A stretch of 64,000 nt of DNA. It comes from Fuscovulum sp. Its GTDB lineage: Bacteria > Pseudomonadota > Alphaproteobacteria > Rhodobacterales > Rhodobacteraceae. The stretch spans positions 1,632,501 to 1,696,500 of the forward strand of contig CP136571.1 of the NCBI GenBank assembly GCA_035192965.1, given 5' to 3'. Made by a program: the position numbers and the translations under genes. The notes beneath the pieces were generated by a model, which worked only from the letters and a program-made list of their open reading frames with translations, searched no databases and had not been told where the DNA came from. Positions 45,366 through 52,779 of this stretch are shown piece by piece. Numbering within the stretch: the stretch's first letter is position 1; every line of letters begins with the position of its first letter.

Positions 45366-46463
45366 ATGAGCGAGACCAAGACCGACTATTCGGATGCCAT
45401 CTCTTCGACCGAGGAGATCATCGAGGATGCCCGCAACGGGCGCATGTTCATTCTGGTGGACCATGAGGACCGCGAGAATGAAGGGGATCTGGTGATCCCG
45501 GCGCAGATGTGCACGCCATCGGCGGTGAATTTCATGGCCACCCATGGGCGCGGGCTGATCTGTCTGGCCCTGCCGGCAGCGCGGATCGAGGCGCTGGGGC
45601 TGCCGCTGATGAGCCCCAAGAATTCCAGCCGGCATGAGACGGCCTTTACCCTGTCGATCGAGGCGCGCGAAGGCGTGACCACGGGCATTTCGGCGGCGGA
45701 TCGGGCGCGGACGGTGTCGGTCGCCATCGACCCGACCAAGGGCGCGGCAGATATTGCCACGCCGGGGCATGTGTTCCCGTTGCGGGCACGGGATGGCGGT
45801 GTTCTGGTGCGCGCGGGCCATACAGAGGCGGCGGTGGATGTGAGCCGTCTGGCCGGGTTGAACCCGTCGGGTGTGATCTGTGAGATCATGAATGACGATG
45901 GCACCATGGCGCGGCTGCCCGATCTGGTGTCTTTCGCGCAGAAGCACGGGCTGAAGATCGGCACGATCAGCGACCTGATCGCCTATCGGCGGCGGCACGA
46001 CAATCTGGTGAATGAAAAGGCGGTCAAGGCCGTGCAATCGGTGCATGGCGGCGACTGGCTGATGCGCATCTTTGCCGATGAAACGCAGGGTGCCGAGCAT
46101 GTGGTGCTGACCAAGGGCGACCTGACCGGCGATGTGCCGGTGCTGGTGCGGGTGCATTCGCTTAACCCGCTGGAGGATGTGCTGGGTGTGGGTGGCGCGG
46201 GCGATCTGCCCGCCGCGATGCGCCTGATCGCGGCCGAAGGGCGCGGTGTGGTGGTCCTGCTGCGCGACACGGCGATGAAGATGGTCGAAGGGGGCGAGCA
46301 TTCGCCGCAGACGCTGCGCCAATACGGGCTGGGGGCGCAGATTCTGTCGGCGCTGGGCCTGTCGCAGATCGTGCTGGTCACAAATTCGGCCGCGCCGAGG
46401 GTGGTTGGGCTTGAGGCCTATGGCCTGTCCATCGCCGGGACGCAGCCCTTGCGGGAGGTATGA
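45366..46463 (+). CDS. ribB: 3,4-dihydroxy-2-butanone-4-phosphate synthase with degenerate GTP cyclohydrolase II domain
   Basis: 365 residues. The N-terminal DHBP synthase domain is intact: VDHEDRENEGDLVIPAQ near residue 32, MATHGRGLICLAL, TTGISAADRARTV and TPGHVFPLRARDGGVLVRAG near 140. The C-terminal cyclohydrolase II-like domain (from about 205) lacks the zinc-binding cysteines: where functional enzymes have HSECLTGD...RCDCG this protein reads HSLNPLEDVLGVGGAGD. It therefore belongs to the RibBX-type variant and probably makes only the four-carbon precursor. GTP cyclohydrolase II must be encoded elsewhere. Confidence 0.92.
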   Translation: MSETKTDYSDAISSTEEIIEDARNGRMFILVDHEDRENEGDLVIPAQMCTPSAVNFMATHGRGLICLALPAARIEALGLPLMSPKNSSRHETAFTLSIEAREGVTTGISAADRARTVSVAIDPTKGAADIATPGHVFPLRARDGGVLVRAGHTEAAVDVSRLAGLNPSGVICEIMNDDGTMARLPDLVSFAQKHGLKIGTISDLIAYRRRHDNLVNEKAVKAVQSVHGGDWLMRIFADETQGAEHVVLTKGDLTGDVPVLVRVHSLNPLEDVLGVGGAGDLPAAMRLIAAEGRGVVVLLRDTAMKMVEGGEHSPQTLRQYGLGAQILSALGLSQIVLVTNSAAPRVVGLEAYGLSIAGTQPLREV

Positions 46464-46466
46464 TCC

Positions 46467-46967
46467 ATGGCTGGATCCGAGACGCATTACACGCTGGCAT
46501 TGCCCAGTTTTGACAAGCCGGTCAGGCTGTTGATCGTGGTGGCGCCCTATTACAAGGACATCGCGGACAATCTGGTGGCGGGCGCGCGGGCGACTGCGGC
46601 GGCCTGTGGGGCCGAGGTGGACCTGGTCGAAGTGCCCGGCGCGCTGGAGGTGCCCACGGCGATTGCCATGGCAGAGCGGCTGGCGAAATATGATGGCTAT
46701 GTCGCGCTGGGTTGTGTGATCCGGGGCGAGACGACGCATTACGACACGGTCTGCAACGATTCCAGCCGCGCGATCAGCCTGCTGGGGTTGCAGGGTGCGG
46801 CGATTGGCAACGGTATCCTGACGGTGGAAAATCGGGCGCAGGCCGAAGTGCGTGCCGATCCGGCGGGGCAAAACAAAGGTGGCGGCGCGGCAGCGGCGGC
46901 CTTGCATCTGATCGCGCTTTCGCGCAATTGGGCCGGCCAGACCAAGGGGATCGGATTCCGGGCATGA
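46467..46967 (+). CDS. ribH: 6,7-dimethyl-8-ribityllumazine synthase
   Basis: Condenses the four-carbon phosphate from RibB with the pyrimidine to give lumazine, the RibE substrate. 166 residues: LLIVVAPYYKDIADNLVAGA near residue 22, EVPGALEVPTAIAMA near 57, GCVIRGETTHYDTVCNDSSR near 90 with the active-site His, and GNGILTVENRAQAEVRAD. Starts 3 bases after ribB; nusB starts within its stop. Confidence 0.95.
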   Translation: MAGSETHYTLALPSFDKPVRLLIVVAPYYKDIADNLVAGARATAAACGAEVDLVEVPGALEVPTAIAMAERLAKYDGYVALGCVIRGETTHYDTVCNDSSRAISLLGLQGAAIGNGILTVENRAQAEVRADPAGQNKGGGAAAAALHLIALSRNWAGQTKGIGFRA

Positions 46968-47425
46968 CCGCGCCTGACAAGAAGCAGATGAAATCGGCGT
47001 CACGGCTATTTGCCGTGCAGGCGCTGTTCCAGATGGAATCATCGGGACAGACCGTGGAAAAGATCGTGCGCGAGTTCGAGTCGCATCGCTTTGGCGAGGT
47101 GTTCGATGATGTGGAGATGGCCGAGGGCGACCCGGCGCATTTCCGCAAGGTCGTGGATGGTGCGGTGAACTGGCAGGCCAAGATCGACCAGATGACGGAT
47201 CGCGCGCTGGTGGCGAAATGGCCCATCGACCGCATTGATCCGGTAATCCGCGCGCTGTTCCGCGCGGCTGGGGCGGAATTGGTGTCGATGGAGACGCCGC
47301 CCAAGGTGGTGATCAACGAATATGTCGATGTGGCGAAGGCCTTTTTCCCCGAGGGAAAGGAATCGAAATTCGTGAACGCCGTGCTGGACCATATGGCGCG
47401 CGAGGAAAAGCCTGCGGCCTTCTGA
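46964..47425 (+). CDS. nusB: Transcription antitermination factor NusB
   Basis: 153 residues, all-helical NusB fold: KSASRLFAVQALFQMESSGQ near the N terminus (boxA RNA contact region), WPIDRIDPVIRALFRAAGAE near 90, PPKVVINEYVDVAKAFFPEG near 115 and KFVNAVLDHMAREE at the end. Acts with NusE/NusG in rRNA antitermination. The ribH-nusB coupling (ATGA overlap) is conserved in many proteobacteria. Confidence 0.95.
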   Translation: MTAPDKKQMKSASRLFAVQALFQMESSGQTVEKIVREFESHRFGEVFDDVEMAEGDPAHFRKVVDGAVNWQAKIDQMTDRALVAKWPIDRIDPVIRALFRAAGAELVSMETPPKVVINEYVDVAKAFFPEGKESKFVNAVLDHMAREEKPAAF

Positions 47426-47540
47426 CGCTTTTTCGGGCGGAAAGGCGCGCATTTCACGCCATTGCCGGGGTTGCGGCAATTTGGGGCTGGAAGTGGCGCG
47501 GCGAGGGGCTAGGCTTATCTCATGCTTAGAGGAGCGTCCG

Positions 47541-47858
47541 ATGCCCAAACTCATCCGTCTATATATCCAGAGTGTTGCCATCGGCTTTGGCCTGTCGGTC
47601 GTGTTTCTTGGCGGCCTGATCTGGATGGATGTGGCGGGGTTGCGCGGGCTGATCTTCGGGTCGTCTTCGGGATATCTGGCGGCAGCGATGCTGGTGATGT
47701 TCAACGGCGTGTTCTTTGGCGGAGTGCAATTCGCCATCGCCGTGATGCGAATGGCCGAAGATGACGACACACCGCGCGGTGGGCTGCGCCAGCATCTGGT
47801 GCCGATCCCGGTGCGGGTGGAACAACGCTCGCAGCATCTGAAGCGCGGCCAGCGCTGA
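47541..47858 (+). CDS. Small membrane protein of unknown function
   Basis: 105 residues with two predicted spans (SVAIGFGLSVVFLGGLIWMD near residue 11 and GYLAAAMLVMFNGVFFGGVQ near 44), and a cytoplasmic basic tail. AGAGGAGCGTCCG precedes the ATG. A terminator-like hairpin follows. No family recognised. Confidence 0.72.
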   Translation: MPKLIRLYIQSVAIGFGLSVVFLGGLIWMDVAGLRGLIFGSSSGYLAAAMLVMFNGVFFGGVQFAIAVMRMAEDDDTPRGGLRQHLVPIPVRVEQRSQHLKRGQR

Positions 47859-47909
47859 GGCGACGGGGGCTGTCCGACTGAGGCTTTCCTTATGGAATGA
47901 AATGATGGG

Positions 47910-47936
47910 CCTTTTCCCGGTGGGAGGAGGCCTTTT
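47910..47936 (+). terminator. Hairpin with GU pairs and T-rich tail
   Basis: CCTTTTCCC-GGT-GGGAGGAGG pairs along its length in RNA, with three G-U pairs, followed by CCTTTTGG. It probably ends the rib/nusB-side transcript. Confidence 0.5.
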
Positions 47937-47998
47937 GGTTTGATGTGTCTGACTGTGCCGCATCTTTCTGTGCGGCCGTTTATGTAAGGTTTTTTCGA

Positions 47999-48880
47999 AT
48001 GGATATGCAGCTTTTGCGGACATTTCTGGATGTGATCGATACCGGTTCTTTTGCGGCGGCCGCGGATCGGCTGCGGGTGACGCAATCGGCGGTGTCGTTG
48101 CGGATCAACCGGCTGGAGGGGCAGTTGGGCCGCCCGCTGTTCAACCGTGGCAAGACCGGGGTGACACCCACCACGGCGGGGCGCGAGTTTCGGCGTCATG
48201 CGGCGGCGATCCTGCGCAGTTGGGATCAGGCGCGGATGCAGGTGGGCGGGGCCGAAGGGCCGGCGCATAGCCTGACCATCGGGGCGGAGGTGTCGCTGTG
48301 GTCGCGGCTAGGGTTTCGCTGGGTGGACGGGCTGGCTGCGCATGAGCCGCGCATCGCCATTCGCAGCGAGGTGGACGGACCCGAAGCGTTGATGCGCCGT
48401 CTGGCCGAGGGGACGTTGCAGGCGGCGCTGACCTACAGCCCGGCGGTAAGGTCTGGGCTGGATTGCGAGATGCTGATGGAGGATGAGCTGATCCTCGTCT
48501 CGCCTTGGGAGGATGCCCAATTGGCCGATGTGCGGGGGCGCTATGTTCTGGTGGATTGGGGGCAGGACTTCCTGCGCTTTCACGAGGCGGCCCTGCCGGA
48601 ACTGCCCATTCCGGATGTTCAAATGGCGCTGGGGACGCTGATTCTGCGCTATATCGCGACGCGGCCACTGGCGGCCTATGTCCCGGCGCGGTCGGTCCGG
48701 AGCTATGTGGATGCGGGGCAGCTGTTCCCGGTGGAGGATGCGCCGAGTTTTGCGCAGGAAATCTGGGCCGTATGGCGGAATGATGTGGAGTCACAGCTGC
48801 GTGAGGTGGCCCGGACGGCGTTGGGTGCCGCGATTTCGCAGGTGCAGGCCGAGGTGGCCGATCTGCTGGGCGATGTCTGA
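47999..48880 (+). CDS. LysR-type transcriptional regulator
   Basis: 293 residues. N-terminal winged helix: MQLLRTFLDVIDTGSFAAAA, then DRLRVTQSAVSLRINRLEGQ (helix-turn-helix), LGRPLFNRGKTGVTPTTAGR. C-terminal effector domain from about residue 90 (LTIGAEVSLWSRLGFRWVDG). The frame is open upstream for 18 more codons, but the family N terminus fixes the start, with AAGG nine bases before it. No divergent partner gene, so the target cannot be inferred. Confidence 0.9.
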   Translation: MDMQLLRTFLDVIDTGSFAAAADRLRVTQSAVSLRINRLEGQLGRPLFNRGKTGVTPTTAGREFRRHAAAILRSWDQARMQVGGAEGPAHSLTIGAEVSLWSRLGFRWVDGLAAHEPRIAIRSEVDGPEALMRRLAEGTLQAALTYSPAVRSGLDCEMLMEDELILVSPWEDAQLADVRGRYVLVDWGQDFLRFHEAALPELPIPDVQMALGTLILRYIATRPLAAYVPARSVRSYVDAGQLFPVEDAPSFAQEIWAVWRNDVESQLREVARTALGAAISQVQAEVADLLGDV

Positions 48881-48973
48881 CACCCGGACAAGCGGCTGAA
48901 ACCATTGTGAAATATCTGCGCGGGCCGGGAGTGGGATCGGTTCTGCGGGATTTCAAGGGTTGAGGGACATGAG

Positions 48974-49002
48974 AAATACTTGGGTCAGACTTGAGTATTT
49001 TT
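48974..49002 (+). terminator. AT-rich terminator after the LysR gene
   Basis: AAATACT and AGTATTT arms around a 13-base loop with T-tail TTTTT, 94 bases past the stop. The surrounding 48900-49090 stretch is otherwise an AT-rich leader region for the next gene. Confidence 0.55.
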
Positions 49003-49092
49003 AAGATTTTCAAATAAAAACAAACGGTTATCTCAGCCGTCGTGACAAGTTCAGCGGCCCTGATCGGGCTGCCTTGCATGAAAGGATATGAG

Positions 49093-49935
49093 ATGACGAC
49101 CATGACCAAAACGGCGACCAAAGCGGCGGGTGCCTCGATTCTGGCGATGGTGTTGGCAATGCCTGCGGTGGCGCAGACCACGATCACCGGGGTGCGCGAT
49201 GTGAATGACCGGATCGACGACATCAATGAGATCGTCGACGAGGATATGGAACGCGCCGAGGATGCGGCCCGGTTCGGTTCTCCGGAAACCCGGCAGGGCC
49301 TGACCGGCAGCGCGTCGATCGGTTATTCGGGCAAGACCGGCAATAACGAAAGCCAGGAGTTTTCGGGTGGCGTGCGCCTGTCCTATGCGCAGGGCAATTT
49401 CGTGCAAACCCTGGGCGCGGCGCTGGATTTCGCCGAGGATGACGTGGGCAAGACCAAGGAAGACATCCTCGCGGTCTATGATGCCAACTATTATTTCGAC
49501 CAGAACTTCTATGGCTTTGTTCTGGCGCGGTTGGAAGCGGACGGGCTGGCCAGCACGGCGGGCGATGTGCGGCGCGACGGGTTTCTGGGATTTGGTCCGG
49601 GTTACCGGGTGATCAACTCGCCTGACATGACCTGGCGCGTGCAGGCCGGTATCGGGGTGAGCTATCTGGAGGATGGCCTGCGCAATTCGGAAACGGAAAC
49701 CGGCTATCTGGCCGCGTCGCGTTTTTACGCAAAGATCAACGACAGCATGTTCATGACCAATGACACCGATATCCTTTCGTCGGATTCGGCGCTGCGGGTG
49801 AACAATGATCTGGGCGTGAACTTCCGCGTGACGGATGCCGTGTCGACCCGTGTCAGCTATCTGACCGAATACAACGACAACCGCGCGATCCGCAGCGACA
49901 ACAAGCTGGGCGTGTCGCTGGTTTTCGGCTTCTGA
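49093..49935 (+). CDS. DUF481-family outer-membrane beta-barrel protein
   Basis: 280 residues. Signal peptide region TKAAGASILAMVLAMPAVAQ, then a short acidic helical spacer (DRIDDINEIVDEDMERAEDA), then alternating amphipathic strands of a barrel (GSASIGYSGKTGNNESQEFS, GVRLSYAQGNFVQTLGAALD) ending in the terminal phenylalanine VSLVFGF required for outer-membrane insertion. Related to YdiY/DUF481. The ATG after AAAGGATATGAG is preferred to one 15 bases upstream. A terminator follows. Confidence 0.85.
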   Translation: MTTMTKTATKAAGASILAMVLAMPAVAQTTITGVRDVNDRIDDINEIVDEDMERAEDAARFGSPETRQGLTGSASIGYSGKTGNNESQEFSGGVRLSYAQGNFVQTLGAALDFAEDDVGKTKEDILAVYDANYYFDQNFYGFVLARLEADGLASTAGDVRRDGFLGFGPGYRVINSPDMTWRVQAGIGVSYLEDGLRNSETETGYLAASRFYAKINDSMFMTNDTDILSSDSALRVNNDLGVNFRVTDAVSTRVSYLTEYNDNRAIRSDNKLGVSLVFGF

Positions 49936-49961
49936 CGCCGTCTCTTCTGTGTCGAACCTTG

Positions 49962-49990
49962 GGGGCGCGAGCAATCGCGCCCCTTCTTTC
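49962..49990 (+). terminator. Intrinsic terminator of the DUF481 gene
   Basis: GGGGCGCGA-GCAA-TCGCGCCCC, a 9-bp perfect stem with a GCAA tetraloop, followed by TTCTTTC. Confidence 0.8.
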
Positions 49991-50281
49991 ATCTGTGCCG
50001 GGAATAAGTGGCGGGCCCGCAGCAGCCGTGGATGGCATGGTTTCCCGAGAGCCAGAGGTCTCAGGTGGGAGCCAGGTAGCAGGACCAGGATCCTGTCAGA
50101 GCCAGCCCCCATTCGTTTGCTTATCGGCCACTGGAAAAGAGCCTCACACGCGAAGAGCAGCACCCGCCGTCTTCAGACTTAGGCGCGACGGGGCAGCGGG
50201 GCAAGGGCCGAGTTCAGATTGTGGGTCAGGGGGTGATGGAAGGGTTGGCGGGGTGGCTTGCAAGATGTTCACGATTGGTTC
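49991..50281. other. Unassigned intergenic stretch
   Basis: About 290 bases without a convincing reading frame. It contains the 10-base palindrome CAGGATCCTG (near 50087) and three copies of GAGCCAG within about 60 bases. It does not fold as a tRNA by eye. It could hold a small RNA or only the mmcB leader; I see nothing decisive. Confidence 0.25.
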
Positions 50282-50752
50282 ATGTTTTGCGGCATGGAGA
50301 TGGACCGCGAACCCCTTGCCCTTTTGCCCGGACAGCGCCTTCAGCGCGGGGTGTGCCGTGGTCTGTTGGCGATGGATTTCGTGACGGTCGAGGAATTGGT
50401 GCCCGCGCCGGGGCTGCGCGTGGATGTGATGGCTGTGGGGCCGAAGGGCGAAATCTGGGTGGTCGAATGCAAATCGGGCCGGGCGGATTACCGCGCCGAC
50501 CGAAAGTGGCAGGGTTATCTGGAATGGTGCGACCGGTTCTTCTGGGCGGTGGATGCGGATTTCCCGGTGGAGTTGCTGCCCGAAGGCACGGGGCTGATCC
50601 TTGCCGATCCCTATGACGCCGAGATTTTGCGAATGGGGCCAGAGGCGCCGATGGCCCCGGCGCGGCGCAAGGTGATGATGCAGAAATTCGCGCGCCATGC
50701 CGCGCTGCGCCTGCAATCGCTGCGCGATCCGGGCGCGGGCGTGGTGTGGTAG
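50282..50752 (+). CDS. mmcB: MmcB-family DNA repair protein
   Basis: 156 residues resembling MmcB, a Caulobacter mitomycin-C-resistance protein with a restriction-endonuclease-like core. LLPGQRLQRGVCRGLLAMDF, then LRVDVMAVGPKGEIWVVECKSGRAD-type segment containing the nuclease pattern D...ECK, and KWQGYLEWCDRFFWAVDADF near residue 75, then GLILADPYDAEILR. ATGs at 50294 and 50300 are alternatives; no strong ribosome site decides among them. Likely part of the SOS or DNA-damage response. Confidence 0.82.
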   Translation: MFCGMEMDREPLALLPGQRLQRGVCRGLLAMDFVTVEELVPAPGLRVDVMAVGPKGEIWVVECKSGRADYRADRKWQGYLEWCDRFFWAVDADFPVELLPEGTGLILADPYDAEILRMGPEAPMAPARRKVMMQKFARHAALRLQSLRDPGAGVVW

Positions 50753-50756
50753 CGGC

Positions 50757-50978
50757 CTAGCGGCGGCCGGGCTTGCCCTTGACTGGACCAGAGCCGATGG
50801 CGCGGGCTGCCTCGGCTGCGGCGCGCAGTTCTTCGGCGATTTCCTCGGCTTCTTCGGGATCGAAATCCAGCGGCAGCTCGATGCCGCCTTCGGCTTCGAT
50901 ATAGATGCGGACCATGCCCATATCGGTGGGACCGATCTGGATATTGGCGGCGATGTCGCTTTGCTTGTCGATGCCCAT
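50757..50978 (-). CDS. Small conserved protein (DUF6324-like)
   Basis: 73 residues: MGIDKQSDIAANIQIGPTDM, then GMVRIYIEAEGGIELPLDFD and the acidic helix PEEAEEIAEELRAAAEAARA. Strongly conserved in Rhodobacterales as I recall it under DUF6324; function unknown. GGGGCCTCC-type sequence on the opposite strand shows a good ribosome site (GGGGGCCTCCC complement) before the ATG. Converges with mmcB, stops four bases apart. Confidence 0.78.
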   Translation of the reverse strand: MGIDKQSDIAANIQIGPTDMGMVRIYIEAEGGIELPLDFDPEEAEEIAEELRAAAEAARAIGSGPVKGKPGRR

Positions 50979-51128
50979 GGGAGGCCCCCTTTTGCAGCTG
51001 TGGTCTTGCCTGTATCCGGCCTATCGCGGGATGCAGGGCGAGGCAAGCGGTGCTGCGGTGGGGCAGGGCGGCAGGGGGAATGACCCTCTTGCAATCCCGG
51101 AACCGGGGGGATAAACGCCCACGAGAGC

Positions 51129-51205
51129 GCCGACGTAGCTCAGTTGGTTAGAGCACCAGATTGTGGATCTGGGGGTCCCCCGTTCGAGCCGGGGCGTCGG
51201 TACCA
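51129..51205 (+). tRNA. tRNA-His (GTG)
   Basis: Complete cloverleaf: acceptor GCCGACG / CGTCGGT, D arm GCTC...GAGC, anticodon stem CCAGA / TCTGG with loop TTGTGGA (anticodon GTG), T arm CCCCG TTCGAGC CGGGG, CCA encoded. The acceptor begins with a G1-U72 pair and has A73 as discriminator; there is no paired extra G-1, unlike most tRNA-His but as in other alphaproteobacteria. Confidence 0.97.
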
Positions 51206-51260
51206 TCCTTCCCTATCTTCGCGGCCTTCATGGCGTGCCTTGTTTCCGTGGCGCGAGCCT

Positions 51261-52496
51261 TTACCCTGCAAGGGCCTGATCCAGATCGCGGATCAGGTCA
51301 TCGGCGGCCTCTAGCCCGATGGAAAGCCGAAAGCCACCATCTCCCGCATAGGTGCGATAATCATCCAGTTGGTCAGGAGACAGGGCATAGCTGCCTTGCA
51401 TCATGTCGGCCGTGTCCAGCATCACGATGATGCTGCGCTGATGGCCGAGGGAAAAGGCGTAATGCATCACCTGAAGCCGTGCCGCGATCTGGCGCGCCAT
51501 GGCGGCGGGATCGGCGGTCTGGAAGAAGATCATCCCGCCGGGCAGCGCCATCTGCTTTGCGGCAAGGGCGCGCTGGGGGTGAGAGGCAAGGCCGGGATAG
51601 ATGGTGCGGGTGACCTGTGGATGGGTTTCCAGAAACGTGGCCACCTTCTGCGCCGTGTCCGCAATCTGCCGCATCCGGGGGAACAGCGTGTCGATCCCGC
51701 GCAGGATCAGCCAGGCATTCATCGCGGGCATGGCCGCGCCCAGATAGACGCCCGCCCGCCCGCGCATCCGGGCGATCAGATCTTTGCGGCCTGCAACGAT
51801 GCCCCCCAGGGCATCGCCGTGGCCATTGATGAATTTGGTCAGGGAATGGATGACAAGATCAACGCCGAGCTTGATCGGTTGGGTGGCGACGGGTGTGGCA
51901 AGGGTGCTGTCAACTGATACCAGCGCGCCATGGGCATGGGCGATCTGGGCCACCTGTTCCAGATCGGTCAGCCGCAGGATCGGGTTGCAGGGGCTTTCGC
52001 AATGGACCAGCCGGGTGTTGGGCCGAAGCGCCGCCTGAAGCGCGCCGGGCAGGGAGAGGTTGACGGGCGTCACCTCGATCCCGAAATCGGGCAGGATGGC
52101 GCGGGCAAGTTCGGCAGCCCCGGCATAGGTTACGTCGCTGATGATCAGATGGTCGCCCTGTTTCAGAAGCGTCAGGAAGGTGCCTGCGATGGCGGCAACG
52201 CCGGTGGCAAAGGCCAGTGCATCTTCGGCCCCTTCCAGCGCGGCCATGCGCGTTTCTAACGCGCGCACCGTGGGGTTCAGCCAGCGCGCATAGGTAAAGG
52301 GTTCCTGCGTGATATCGGTCAGACCGGCGGCAGAGAAAGCCCCTTCGCCGGGGACCACCAGATTGTTCACCGACATCGTGATATTGGGCTGGATTGCCCC
52401 GGTGACCGGATCAACCATTAGCCCCGCATCGAGGGCGAGCGTTTCGGGCAACGCGGTTGCGGGCAGTGTCGGCGGGGTAAGCCGTCCTTGCGTCAT
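51261..52496 (-). CDS. PLP-dependent Cys/Met metabolism enzyme (cystathionine gamma-synthase/beta-lyase type)
   Basis: 411 residues of the trans-sulphuration enzyme family. YARWLNPTVRALETRMAALE near residue 68, DVTYAGAAELARAILPDFG, VHCESPCNPILRLTDLEQVA, LVSVDSTLATPVATQPIKLG and LVIHSLTKFINGHGDALGGI near 210 with the Schiff-base Lys (SLTKF). C-terminal FRLSIGLEAADDLIRDLDQA. Could be cystathionine gamma-lyase, methionine gamma-lyase or gamma-synthase; sequence alone does not decide. Divergent from the amide operon. Confidence 0.88.
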   Translation of the reverse strand: MTQGRLTPPTLPATALPETLALDAGLMVDPVTGAIQPNITMSVNNLVVPGEGAFSAAGLTDITQEPFTYARWLNPTVRALETRMAALEGAEDALAFATGVAAIAGTFLTLLKQGDHLIISDVTYAGAAELARAILPDFGIEVTPVNLSLPGALQAALRPNTRLVHCESPCNPILRLTDLEQVAQIAHAHGALVSVDSTLATPVATQPIKLGVDLVIHSLTKFINGHGDALGGIVAGRKDLIARMRGRAGVYLGAAMPAMNAWLILRGIDTLFPRMRQIADTAQKVATFLETHPQVTRTIYPGLASHPQRALAAKQMALPGGMIFFQTADPAAMARQIAARLQVMHYAFSLGHQRSIIVMLDTADMMQGSYALSPDQLDDYRTYAGDGGFRLSIGLEAADDLIRDLDQALAG

Positions 52497-52660
52497 GTGC
52501 GCACCCTTTGCTGGCGGTCTGCGGATCATCTGGCAAATGTCACGGCCTGCGTGCCGATTCCAGCGTGAACTTCGGCGCGGGTGGGCTGCGCGGCCCGGAT
52601 GGCATTGCCCGAATTTTGTGCGTTCTTCACTTTCCGGGCCTGTCTGACAAAGAAGAAGGT

Positions 52661-52680
52661 TGCAGTGCCGGTCCGCTGCA
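52661..52680 (+). promoter_or_regulatory. Hexaloop hairpin P1 of a putative ANTAR antiterminator
   Basis: TGCAGTG-CCGGTC-CGCTGCA: a 7-bp stem (one G-T pair) closed by a 6-base loop, the loop size bound by ANTAR proteins. The loop has G at position 4 but not the usual A at position 1. It stands 32 bases before the second small hairpin in the leader of an operon encoding an ANTAR protein. Confidence 0.5.
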
Positions 52681-52711
52681 TTAATCTGAATATCTACTCG
52701 AACATCAAAAA

Positions 52712-52767
52712 TCGGCATTTGTGCCCCGACAGCAGCATTTGGCTGCTGCGTCGGGCATTTGCGTTTT
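52712..52767 (+). promoter_or_regulatory. Hairpin P2 overlapping a leader terminator
   Basis: P2: GGC-ATTTGT-GCC (hexaloop with A1), extendable by TC/GA across a two-base bulge. Its 3' arm (52723-52729) is the 5' arm of a long terminator stem, TGCCCCGACAGCAGC pairing with GCTGCTGCGTCGGGCA around ATTTG, followed by TTTGCGTTTT. P2 and terminator cannot form together, so stabilising P2 would allow read-through into the operon starting at 52780. Confidence 0.55.
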
Positions 52768-52779
52768 GGGGGCTGAAAC

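Noticed and set aside
47945..47998. N-terminal extension of the LysR regulator
   Set aside because: The family begins at the helix-turn-helix; the extra 18 codons have no similarity or ribosome site.
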